Made by a program: the position numbers and the translations under genes
Shown here: positions 37,506 to 47,410 of the stretch, piece by piece
Layout: each line of letters begins with the position of its first letter
Position numbering within the stretch: position 1 is the first letter of the stretch
From: Filosporella fistucella
Taxonomy: Eukaryota > Ascomycota > Leotiomycetes > Helotiales
DNA length: 64,000 nucleotides
Direction of reading: 5' to 3'
NCBI GenBank assembly: GCA_030077755.1
Contig: JAQJZZ010000018.1
Coordinates: 2,570,008 to 2,634,007, forward strand
The notes under the pieces: model-generated
Databases searched by the model: none
Told to the model about the DNA's origin: nothing
The model's input: only the letters and a program-made list of their open reading frames with translations

Positions 37506-37634
37506 AGACCCAACCCCAAACCCAACCCATCGGCGCGAAGCGCCAATTGTGACCCCGTAGGGTTGAAATGGGCATGCGGGTCAAGGGGGGCATTTATATG
37601 TAGGTGGGGGAGGGTTAGGGTTATAAAGGAGACT

Positions 37635-37745
37635 AACGGTTATTCCCGACAAAGTTTTGCTTGGGAGGTGGGGAGGTCCCAAGTTTATAGGGGGGAGGTC
37701 CCATATATGAATCCGATCGTATAAGCTCGTATATGGGACCTCCCC
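37635..37745. repeat. TLH 3' flank with strong hairpin
   Basis: An inverted repeat has 19-base arms (37692-37710 and 37727-37745, one mismatch, GGGGAGGTCCCATATATGA) around a 16-base loop. The block 37635-37720 recurs, RIP-altered, at 61865-61950. It lies just past the relic's stop codon; it may be an element end or a transcript-end structure. Confidence 0.75.
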
Positions 37746-38251
37746 GAAGTATCCTTTATATTAGGGCTAGAAGCCTATTTTTTTCTTTATTTAATAGCCC
37801 TAAATCTAAGCTATAAAATAAGTCTTTAAGTAAGATTTTATATTAAGAATTGATTTAAATATTAAATAAAATACTTAAAGTATTTTTACTTTCAATTTGG
37901 CCCGGCTAGACCACGGCTACGCTAGGCGAAACCTCGGCTTAACCGAGGAACACCAAAATTTAAAAGTAAGTAAAATGCCTTTTTTATAATACATAAATAA
38001 TAACGTTTATTAAATGAAAATATAATATATAATATTGAATATTAAAAGCATTTAAAAATAATTTAATAAAAATATAATTTATTAAATTAAAGATTAATTA
38101 ATTAAAAATTAAATAAAAAGATATTAAATAAAAGATATAATATTAAAGGCATAATATTATTTATATTATTACTTATAATATTATTTATATTATTACTTAT
38201 ATTAATATTTAAATTATTATTAAAATTATTATTTAAAGTATTAATTAAAGT
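37746..38251. other. AT-rich spacer with an imperfect long inverted repeat
   Basis: Near 37,880-37,975 a GC-richer core containing the palindrome CCTCGGCTTAACCGAGG is flanked by complementary A/T-rich arms (TTTACTTTCAATTTGG against CCAAAATTTAAAAGTAA). No gene is seen. Confidence 0.45.
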
Positions 38252-38384
38252 ATTACTTATATTATTACTTATATTATTACTTATATTATTACTTATATTA
38301 TTACTTATATTATTACTTATATTATTACTTATATTATTACTTATATTATTACTTATATTATTACTTATATTATTACTTATATTA
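38252..38384. repeat. 12-bp microsatellite (TTACTTATATTA)n
   Basis: About eleven near-perfect copies of a 12-base unit. It directly abuts an A-run at 38,411-38,428 and the SINE-like element. Confidence 0.9.
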
Positions 38385-38428
38385 ATATTTACTTATATTT
38401 TAATTTTAAGAAAAAAAAAAAAAAAAAA

Positions 38429-38728
38429 GGGACGGTCACACGGTCTAATTGAATCTTTCATCGTTGCCAATTACTTAAAACACGTAACTAAGTCTTTTCG
38501 GTCTTATTATCACCTAATAAGTGCTAGTTTCCTAGCCTTTTCGCCAATAATCCTCACTAATAAGTACTTAGTTACTATTAGACCGTGGGCGTAACACTTG
38601 CCGAAACTTGTGCGATTTTCACCTAACCCGTAGGAAAGGAGCCCCTTTTCCCGAGTGAACCCGGGTTCTCAATATCCTAATTGCTTAGGAATCAGTCAAA
38701 TAGCGCGGATTATACCGCTAAGCTAAAT
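38429..38728 (-). mobile_element. Possible tRNA-derived SINE
   Basis: Read on the minus strand from 38,728, the sequence has a perfect Pol III A box (TAGCTTAGCGG). An anticodon-arm-like hairpin (TCCTAAGCAATTAGGA) follows, then a B-box-like GGTTCACTCGG about 55 bases after the A box. A body of about 200 bases ends at ...GACCGTCCC and runs into a T-tract of about 18 T's, then a microsatellite. This order (tRNA-like head, body, simple tail) is that of a SINE. The B box is imperfect. It is GC-richer than its surroundings, so it escaped or post-dates RIP. Confidence 0.45.
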
Positions 38729-38804
38729 AATTTAATTAATATATTACTCGTTATTAAGATATATACTTAAAGTAAAGTGGAAATTTTTAATTTAAAAATT
38801 CATT

Positions 38805-38835
<31 letters not shown>

Positions 38836-38901
38836 ATATGTCTTATAGCTTATTATTATTATATTATTATTTTTTATATTATTCTTATTATATAAGGAGC
38901 T

Positions 38902-39497
38902 AAAGTTTTTATAAAAAGCAAGCTATAATATATATAGGGCTCTTTTAAATTAAAGTTAAAAGTATAAAACACTCTCGATATTAAAGGGACTTAATTCTTA
39001 AAAATAATCTATATATTTTTTAGGATTCTTTATCCTTTAAATTACCTTAAACCATATTAAAAGGAATTTTATAAGCTAAGAAAGTCCTTATTTATTAATG
39101 TTTAAAAGATAAAATTTAAAAAGTTTAAGTAAAATATACTTTTACTCATTCTTACCCTTATTTAAGGTTAATATTAATATTATAAGTCTTATTAATATAA
39201 TTATATACTTAAAGCTTATTTTATAAAGATTCTTATTTTTATATTATATTAAATAAGTATAAAAATAAAGTTCTTCTTAAAAGCAAGTTATAATATATAT
39301 AAAGCTTTTTTAAATTAAAGTTAAAAGTATAAAATACTCTCGATATTAAAGGGACTTAATTCTTAAAAATAATCTATATATTTTTTAGGATTCTTTATCC
39401 TTTAAATTACCTTAAACCATATTAAAAGGAATTTTATAAGCTAAGAAAGTCCTTATTTCTTAATATTTAAAAGATGAAATTTAAAAAGCCTAAGTAA
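38902..39497. repeat. Direct repeat of ~230 bp, copies at 38902 and 39267
   Basis: 38902-39130 and 39267-39497 are nearly identical over their cores (both contain ACTCTCGATATTAAAGGGAC and CATATTAAAAGGAATTTTAT). The offset is 365 bases. No coding potential is seen. Confidence 0.85.
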
Positions 39498-40019
39498 AGT
39501 AAACTTATTTATAAAAAATATATTTTTAAAAATAATTTATTAATTTTATCAAGTATTTTATTATATTATATCTTTATTAAGATAAATATATTTTATATTT
39601 TTTATAAAATATTTTATTTATTTATATTATATTTTACTTATTTATATATAAAGAATAATAAGATTTAATATTAATATAATATAATAATAATTTAAAAATT
39701 ATAAAATATTATTTTATATTTTTCTTTTCTTAGATTTTTAATATTATAAATTTATTCTTATAAACTTTTATAATAAAATTATAATATTAATTTATTTTTT
39801 ATATATTTATTTTTTATTTATAAGTGCACTTTGAATATAGAATTTAAAATATTATAAAATTATATTATTAAAAATATAAAATATATATTAATAAAATAAC
39901 TTTAATATTATATTTCTTTTAATTTAATAATTATATAATAATATTAATATATTTATTTATTCTTTTATATTCTTTTTTGATTTAATTTAATAAATTTTAT
40001 ATTATTTTAAGATTTTTTG

Positions 40020-40440
40020 ATAATGCTCGGTTATTTCTCGCCTCGCTAATATCTTAGTTATATTTCTTAGTTAGCCGAGTGCGCTTAGTGGCCATTTGGC
40101 CGACTTGTTTTGACTGATTGCCACTGAACCTATTATAATTTATTATGATACGTAGAGGTATATTAAGAACCCGCTATTAGGATCTAAGAGTCTAGATAGG
40201 GGAACAGGGGCAGCTATCTTTAATCCGGTAGCTTTAAACGTGTAGAGCCTTCGGGTCACTATTACGCCTCCGAGTTGGAACCTAGCCGTGACCGGTATTA
40301 ATATTATATTTATATAAAATTAGTCACCGTTATCTATAGGGTCGAGAACTCGGAAGGGCCTTAGTAAGCAATTACTAAGGCCCTTACTGTCTTTAGCTTT
40401 TTTAAGGATAATTTTTTTCTTAATTTTCGGTTATCGGTTA
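40020..40440. other. GC-richer islet with a perfect 14-bp hairpin
   Basis: An islet of moderate GC in AT-rich DNA. At 40354-40385 the perfect inverted repeat AAGGGCCTTAGTAA, loop GCAA, TTACTAAGGCCCTT is followed by a T-rich run, a terminator-like arrangement. A partial A-box-like GCTTAGTGG lies near 40,090. It could be an RNA gene or a SINE remnant; I cannot assign it. Confidence 0.4.
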
Positions 40441-40587
40441 ATTATCGGATATAATTATCGTAACCATAGGTAACCAAATTTATTTAATAATATTTATCTT
40501 TTCATTTTTATTTTCTTTTTCTTTTCTTTGTTTAGAGTTTACTCTATAAAATAACCTATTTAAAGCTTACCCTTAAAAGTTATCTTT

Positions 40588-41100
40588 ACCTTACTCCTTA
40601 TATCCGCCCTTACTTTACTCCTTATATCCGCCCTTACCTTACTCTTTATACTCGCCCTTACCTTATTCCTTATACCCGCCCTTACTTTACTCTTTATATC
40701 CGCCCTTACCTTATTCTTTATATCCGCCCTTACCTTACTCTTTATATCCGCCCTTACTTTACTCCTTATATCCGCCCTTACCTTACTCTTTATACTCGCC
40801 CTTACCTTATTCCTTATACCCGCCCTTACTTTACTCCTTATATCCGCCCTTACCTTACTCTTTATATCCGCCCTTACCTTATTCTTTATATCCGCCCTTA
40901 CCTTACTCTTTATATCCGCCCTTACCTTACTCTTTATATCCGCCCTTACCTTACTCTTTATATCCGCCCTTACCTTACTCCTTATACTCGCCCTTACCTT
41001 ACTCTTTATACTCGCCCTTACCTTACTCCTTATACCCGCCCTTACTTTATTCCTTATACCTGCCCTTACCTTATTCCTTATACTTGGTCTTATATTTGCC
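40588..41100. repeat. 24-bp minisatellite, ~21 copies, upstream of TLH
   Basis: Unit CCTTACTCTTTATATCCGCC plus four bases (CTTA), with a few variant positions (TCC/CTC/CCC, TTA CTC/TTC). Because 24 is a multiple of three, the plus-strand frame shared with the TLH gene stays open through the entire array (LTLLFISA per unit). No ATG occurs in it. A TAA at 40561 closes the frame upstream. Confidence 0.95.
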
Positions 41101-41196
41101 TTTCTTTTATATTTGCCTTTATTTTATTTTAAATATTTAACTTTTACTTTACTTTTTATATTTGCTTTAATTTTATCTTTTATATTGTTATTTAAA

Positions 41197-44100
41197 ATGT
41201 CTAATTCTATTTTATATTATAGTGCAAGTGATAACTTTAAAGATATAAAAGAACTTAATTTTTTATCTTATTATCCAAGTTTTAAATTATTACTTTGTTC
41301 TACATGCAATTTGGGTTTAGTCCTTTCTTCTTTTAAAATGCATTTAATAAGACACTTAAAATTATATTCTAAAAAAGACCGCGATTTAATTATATCTAAG
41401 AGCTTAGATATATTAAAAGGTATAGAGATTAATAATCTTAAAGAGAGTTTAAGTTTACTTATTTTATATTCCAAAAATAATAATCCTTTAATATTTAAGG
41501 AGTTAAAATTACTTGATTTATTTGCTTGTACTTATTTAAATTGTAATATTATTTTAAGTAGCGAGTATTCAATTAAAAGGCATATAAGAGAAAATCATAA
41601 GGATTTAAATAATCTTATTACCTCTAATTCTTATCCTTATAAAGTTATTAAAGGGCAAGCTTTAGAAATTAATAAATTCTTTTTTCAAGTAAATATTATT
41701 AATAATAATATATCTACTATTATAAGTAATTCTAATAGTTTAGAAGATAATAATAAACTTATTATTCAGGATAATTTTAATAGCTTAAATGATAATCCTT
41801 TATTACAAGAAGCAAAAGATAACTTTTTAAGTAAATATAATCAAAAAAAGGATATATTTAATAAAGAATTAAGTAATTTTAAATTAGATCCTATAGAGAA
41901 ACTTAGTCCTTTTCAAATTAAAACTCGATATATTGAATATATTAATAAGTATAATATCCAAGATTTAATTGAATTAATTAGTCCATTAAAAGAAGAGGAA
42001 AAGATATTAGAAGTCTTAGTCTTAAATCTTAAAGAAACTTTATATTTAAGTTTAGATAAAAGTCTTTTCTTAAATAAAGTGCATTTAAATTTACTTAATA
42101 GTTTTGAGGATAATAAAGTACGAAATAAGCCCTTTAAACCTTTATTAAATAGTTCTAGTCGAGTTAAATATTTTAATCTTTTTAGTTTATTTATTATCTT
42201 TTTTTTTCGAGCCTTAAGTAAGAGTATAAAGGAAAAGATTTCTTATTTTAAAGTAGATAATAATATTCTTAATTTATATAATAAGATAAATACTTTAGTA
42301 GGTAATCAAATAAAAGAAGAAGAAGAAGAAAATTACTTAGAGTTAAGTAATAATTCTTATAAAAAAAATAAACAATTAATTAATTCTAAATTAAATCTTA
42401 TAAAATTACATAATAATATTAATTTCCAAAAATTAGAAGATGAAGATTCTAATAGTTCTAGTTCTTTTTCTTCTTCTAATTTATCTAATTTAAATACTAT
42501 AAGTATAGAAAGTTTAGATTCTAATTTAGAATTGGATTCTAATTCTAATTCTAATTCTAGCTCTAATTCTAATTTAGATTTTTTATTAAATAGTTCTAAT
42601 ATTAATATCTTAAATAAAATAAAAGAAATAGATAAGTTATCTAATTCTAAGAGCCTAGAAATAAGAAAACTCTTAGTAGAATTAATAATTAAGCTCTTAA
42701 AACAAAAGACTGATTTATATATATTTGATTCTTGTTTTAATTCATTTTTTAGTATAATTAGTATTAGAATTAAAGATAATTCTTTTAAAGATAGTCAAGA
42801 TATTAGTCAAGATTATTCAAAGTTTATATATAGTATTCAATTAATTATTATTGAGTATTCTTTAACGAGTTTACTTAATAATCCTAGCTTGGATTTAACT
42901 ATGATTTTAAAAGAATTTAAAGATAAGTATCTTAATAATAGTACAAATAGTGCTTTAAGTGAAGTATTAAATAATCGAGCCTATTGCTTTAAAGTTAATA
43001 AAGAAACTAGTACACAAACTTATATTAGTATTAGTCTTAAAGATAAAGAGACTATTTCTTATAAAAAGGTTACACTTAGTTCTAATAACCTTAGAGTCTT
43101 ATTTAAAGAATTAATAAGTAGTACTTATAATATATTAATAGAAAAATTACTTTTTAATATCTCTAAGACTTTATATAAAGATATTACATTAGAAAAGTAC
43201 TCTAAATTAGAGGATCGGTCTTTAACTATTCCTTTTCAATGCTTTCGAGACTTAAGCCCTGATTTAGAAGCTAATAATAATTTCTTAAAAGATTTAATAT
43301 TTAAAGATAGTTCTTTATTTAATAAATTCTTTATATTACAAGATACTACTTTAATTTTTAATCGAGATAATATAAATAAGTACCTAAAAGATCTCTTGGA
43401 ATTTAAAAAGTCTTGCTTATTATTGATATATCTTACTAGCGGATTACCTCTCCGAGGAACCGAATTAGTTACCCTTCGATATCTTAATAGTTTTAAAGAT
43501 AAAAGGGAAATATTTTTAGATATTAGTAGTAATTTATTTATAATTAATATTTCATATTATAAAGGCCAAGGGCTAAGCGAAAAGAAAGCATCTAATATCC
43601 GTTATTTACCACCTAGCGTATCTTATATATTTTTATTATATATTGTTCTTATTGATCCGTTTATTAATTTTTTAAATATTAGTTTATTATCCCCTAAAAA
43701 GTTAAAAAAGGCTAAGAGTTTAATGCCTTATTACTTCTTTATTAAAAATCGAATATTAGATTCTCGGGACCTTAGCTTAAAGTTAAGCTCTTTTTCTAAT
43801 TTAATATTAGGGAAAAAGATAGGTATTCAAGTATATCGACAAATTATAATTACTATTATTAAGGAGTTTATGCTAGAAAAGTTAGATTTAAATACTTTAT
43901 TATTAGATAAAGAGGAAAATACTTTAAATAAGCTAGTAGCTAATCAAAGTAATCACTCTAGTCAAGTCGAAGACCTTAATTATGGGCGGAGTAATATTAT
44001 ATTTAATAATATAAATTCAAATTTGCAATTTAAGTATTTAAATTTCTGCCTTCGGTATTTTGCTTATTTTAAATTAGATTTATTAAATATTCAAGTAGAG

Positions 44101-46020
44101 TCTTATATAAATCAATTAAATATTCAAAATAATAGAAAGAGAGAAGAAGATCTTAATATTACTAATAGTTTAGCTATAAGATATTCTCAATCTAAAGACT
44201 TTTCTCTTACTTCAAAAAAACATAATAGACAAGTCTCGTCTATTAGTTCTAATAATTTAGAAATTAATAAGAGATTAAAGACAAAAGATTTAATAGATCT
44301 TAGTAGTATAAGCTCTAATTCTATTCTCTTAAATAAATTACTTCAAGAATTTTTAAATAATAATCAAGCAAGTTTTCGAAGTTTAGAGCAAGAACTTTTA
44401 TTAAAGTCTATATTATTAAAAGTTCCTTATATTTTAGGAGTTTTACCTACTAGTATAGGTAAATCTCTTATTTATCTTCTTACTAGCTCTTTAAGTATTA
44501 GTAAAGTTACTATAGTTATATTACCTTTAATAGGATTAAAATATAATATCTTAGAGAGAGCTAAAGCTTATAATATTCCTTGTACTATTTATGAAGAATC
44601 GCAAAGCTTTACTAATCTTACTTTAATTAGTATAGAGACTATAATTAATGAATCCTTTATTAATCAAGTTAAGGATCTTATTAACTCTAATAAATTAGAT
44701 CGGATTATATTTGATGAGTGTCACTTACTTATAAGCGCTTCGAATTATCGTTCTATTATGTTTCGATTTAAAGAGTTATTAATATTAAAAACGCAATTTA
44801 TATTTTTAAGTGGTACTTTGCCTTATCAATTTGAGTTAGAATTAATTAAAAGTTTATTTTTAAGTAATATTTGTATTATAAGAGCGGATTGTACTAGATA
44901 TAATATTAGTTATCAAGCAAAGCCATATATATCTAATAAAGAAGAAGATAAACTCCGTCAAATTCAGGACTTTATTATATCTTTTAAGGCTAAAGAATTC
45001 TTAAGTTTAAAAGATAAGATTCTTATATTTTGTCCGAGTATTAAAGAAATCGAGCTAGTGGCAGATGCTCTTAATTGTGCTCGATATTACGCTTCTTTAA
45101 GCGAAGAAGTAAAAGTATCTACTTTAAAAGCGTTTTTTACTAATAAAGAAGATTATTATAATATTTTAGTTACTAGTAGTAGCTTAGAAGAAGGTCTTGA
45201 TTATTCCTCTATTCGATTAGTTATTTATAAAGATATGGCTTATTCTTTTCTCGGGTTTTTACAAGGCTCTAGTAGAGGAGGAAGAGATAATAAATCAAGT
45301 AGTTCAATCTTCTTTTATAACCCTAAATCTTTAAGTAAAGAAGAATCTAATAATAATAGCTTATTAAATAAAGATAAGAATTTAGTTTACCGTTATTTAT
45401 TAGAGACTACGTGTCGAAGAAGACAAATTACGTTATATTTAGATAATAAAATACAAGAAAGTTGTTCTTTAAAGGATAACCCTTGTGATCTCTGCTTTAA
45501 TAGATCTAATATTATTAATAAGCAAGTAAATCAAATCTTAGAAAACTCTAAGGAAGTTGAATTAGAGCGGACTAAGATTAAAGATCAAATTTATAATTTA
45601 GGGCCTTATTGTTTATTTTGTAAACTTATGCAATCTAGTCTTACTTATAATAATTTACACTCTTCAAGTAATTGTTTAATATATAAGCATATAGAAAAGC
45701 AAAGTAAAGAGATTAAATTATTTATATCTCAAAAGCAAATTATTTTAAAAGAAGATAGTTGTTGTTTTTATTGTTTATTACCTACGGTTATTTGTACGTT
45801 TTTAAAAGAAAATAATATTTGTTATAATTTTAAGTTATTTTATCGCGTACTTGCTATTTTATATAATCAAATTGATGCTTTAAATTTAAGGGTTAAATAT
45901 AATCTCAAGGCAAATATTACTTTATATGAGTTTGTAGTTAAGCTATTAAGTAAGGTTTTTATAAAGGAATTAAATACGGAAGGGATTCTTGGGTTTTATA
46001 TATTTGTTTATGATTCTTAA
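41197..46020 (+). CDS. Intact telomere-linked RecQ-family helicase (TLH)
   Basis: 1,607 aa from ATG 41197, the first in-frame ATG after the minisatellite. Residues 30-130 hold two C2H2-like fingers (CSTCNLGLVLSSFKMHLIRH; CTYLNC...H). A Ser/Asn-rich linker lies near 450-500. A middle domain includes GLPLRGTELVTLRYL (Arg753). Helicase motifs follow: I LPTSIGKSLIY (near 1084), Ia VILPLIGLKY, II FDECHLL (Asp1173), III FLSGTLP, IV ILIFCPSIKE, V LVTSSSLEEGLDY, VI QGSSRGGRD (near 1356). The RecQ zinc region is CRRRQITLYLD...CDLC (near 1430), with a further Cys-rich tail. Catalytic Lys, DECH and Arg are kept, though motif I reads TSIGKS rather than TGxGKS. The family sits beside telomeres in many fungi and is thought to help telomere maintenance by recombination. 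The codons are extremely AT-rich, yet no stop interrupts 4.8 kb. Confidence 0.93.
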   Translation: MSNSILYYSASDNFKDIKELNFLSYYPSFKLLLCSTCNLGLVLSSFKMHLIRHLKLYSKKDRDLIISKSLDILKGIEINNLKESLSLLILYSKNNNPLIFKELKLLDLFACTYLNCNIILSSEYSIKRHIRENHKDLNNLITSNSYPYKVIKGQALEINKFFFQVNIINNNISTIISNSNSLEDNNKLIIQDNFNSLNDNPLLQEAKDNFLSKYNQKKDIFNKELSNFKLDPIEKLSPFQIKTRYIEYINKYNIQDLIELISPLKEEEKILEVLVLNLKETLYLSLDKSLFLNKVHLNLLNSFEDNKVRNKPFKPLLNSSSRVKYFNLFSLFIIFFFRALSKSIKEKISYFKVDNNILNLYNKINTLVGNQIKEEEEENYLELSNNSYKKNKQLINSKLNLIKLHNNINFQKLEDEDSNSSSSFSSSNLSNLNTISIESLDSNLELDSNSNSNSSSNSNLDFLLNSSNINILNKIKEIDKLSNSKSLEIRKLLVELIIKLLKQKTDLYIFDSCFNSFFSIISIRIKDNSFKDSQDISQDYSKFIYSIQLIIIEYSLTSLLNNPSLDLTMILKEFKDKYLNNSTNSALSEVLNNRAYCFKVNKETSTQTYISISLKDKETISYKKVTLSSNNLRVLFKELISSTYNILIEKLLFNISKTLYKDITLEKYSKLEDRSLTIPFQCFRDLSPDLEANNNFLKDLIFKDSSLFNKFFILQDTTLIFNRDNINKYLKDLLEFKKSCLLLIYLTSGLPLRGTELVTLRYLNSFKDKREIFLDISSNLFIINISYYKGQGLSEKKASNIRYLPPSVSYIFLLYIVLIDPFINFLNISLLSPKKLKKAKSLMPYYFFIKNRILDSRDLSLKLSSFSNLILGKKIGIQVYRQIIITIIKEFMLEKLDLNTLLLDKEENTLNKLVANQSNHSSQVEDLNYGRSNIIFNNINSNLQFKYLNFCLRYFAYFKLDLLNIQVESYINQLNIQNNRKREEDLNITNSLAIRYSQSKDFSLTSKKHNRQVSSISSNNLEINKRLKTKDLIDLSSISSNSILLNKLLQEFLNNNQASFRSLEQELLLKSILLKVPYILGVLPTSIGKSLIYLLTSSLSISKVTIVILPLIGLKYNILERAKAYNIPCTIYEESQSFTNLTLISIETIINESFINQVKDLINSNKLDRIIFDECHLLISASNYRSIMFRFKELLILKTQFIFLSGTLPYQFELELIKSLFLSNICIIRADCTRYNISYQAKPYISNKEEDKLRQIQDFIISFKAKEFLSLKDKILIFCPSIKEIELVADALNCARYYASLSEEVKVSTLKAFFTNKEDYYNILVTSSSLEEGLDYSSIRLVIYKDMAYSFLGFLQGSSRGGRDNKSSSSIFFYNPKSLSKEESNNNSLLNKDKNLVYRYLLETTCRRRQITLYLDNKIQESCSLKDNPCDLCFNRSNIINKQVNQILENSKEVELERTKIKDQIYNLGPYCLFCKLMQSSLTYNNLHSSSNCLIYKHIEKQSKEIKLFISQKQIILKEDSCCFYCLLPTVICTFLKENNICYNFKLFYRVLAILYNQIDALNLRVKYNLKANITLYEFVVKLLSKVFIKELNTEGILGFYIFVYDS

Positions 46021-46146
46021 AAAAAGAGTTTTATTCTTATAGATTTTATATCTTATTATTATAGTAATTAATATTATAATATATAATTTATTAATCTTAG
46101 ATTTTTTTTTTATAAATACAATAAGAGGGGATTTTATAAAAGGATT

Positions 46147-47240
46147 ATAAAGGGATTAATAACGTTATTAAGAAGGTAGATTATTTATAAGGTTATTATA
46201 TAAGAGGAAGGTTAATTAAATATTAAGTTTTCCTTTAGCTATAATATATACTTTAATAGCGGGCCTATTTGCACAGGATTTTAGGGATTAATTATTATAG
46301 GTTTATTATATAATTTAGCCGAGTAATATACGGATTTTTATAAGCTTAGTGTCTTATTTATAATTGCCGGGTAGGGGTAGTGTGAAAGTATTAGATAAGG
46401 GCGGGGTGGGTAAAATAATCAATTCCTTTTAGCCGTAATAAATCCTTTTGTTACGGACCTATTTGCATAGAATTAAAGGGATAGATTATCAAGCCTATAT
46501 TATATAATTTAGCCGAGTCATATACGGATTTTTATAAGCTTAGTGTCTTATTTATAATTGCCGGGTAGGGGTAGTGTGGAAGTACTTGACGAGGGCGGGG
46601 TGGATAAAATAATCAAATCCTTTTACCCGTAATAAATCCTTTTCTTGAAGGCTTATTTATATGGGATTTTAGGGATTAATTAATATAGGTTTATTACGTA
46701 ACTTAGCCGAATAATACATGGATTTTTATAAGCTTAGTGTCTTATTTATAAGTGCCGGGTAGGGGTAGTGTGAAAGTATTAGATAAGGGCGGGGTGGGTA
46801 AAATAATCAAACTCTTTTAACCGTAATAAACCCTTTTATTACGGACCTATTTGCATGGGAATTTAGGGATAAATTATCAAGCCTATATTATATAACTTAG
46901 CTGAGTAATATACGGATTTTTATAAGCTTAATATTTTATCCCTAAGTGCTATATAAGCATAATATATAAAGTTTAAATAAGGGTAAAATAAGAATAACTC
47001 TAAATTATTTCAGGCTATAATAAATCCTTATATTATACGCTTATTTGCATAGGATTTTAAAAATAAATTAACATAATTATATTATATAATTAACTTAATT
47101 AATATATGAGTTTTTATAATTATTAAGAAAGGATAATATATAAATATTAAATAAGGGCAATTTAAATAATATAATACATTACTTTTATTTATATTTAATT
47201 TCTTAATAATAAACTTACTTATATCAGCGATTCTTAATTT
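46147..47240. repeat. 194-bp satellite, about 5-6 copies, downstream of TLH
   Basis: The anchor TAAGCTTAGTGTC starts at 46341, 46535 and 46729, and degraded forms occur at 46923 and about 47117, so the period is exactly 194. Units share GCCGGGTAGGGGTAGTG and a GGGCGGGGTGGGTAAAATAA block. The first and last units are strongly diverged; the inner ones are close to each other. Confidence 0.9.
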
Positions 47241-47410
47241 AAATTAAAATAAGCTTTTTATTTTATAATTAAAAAAAGAAGGGTGTATAATATATAAATA
47301 TTAAAAAAATATAAAATAAAAATTTATTTATTTTATTATTTATATTATTTCTTTTAAAGAATTCAAATTACTTAAATAATAAAATTTAAAGATATAATTT
47401 TATTATTTTA
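47241..47410. other. AT-rich spacer
   Basis: Nothing recognisable between the 194-bp satellite and the TIR element. Confidence 0.4.

Noticed and set aside
37470..37625. Interstitial telomere array
   Set aside because: Only one to two TTAGGG-like units occur (near 37,480 and 37,610), too few to count as a telomere tract.
41113..41196. TLH start at 41113
   Set aside because: That codon is TTG, not ATG; the first in-frame ATG is 41197.
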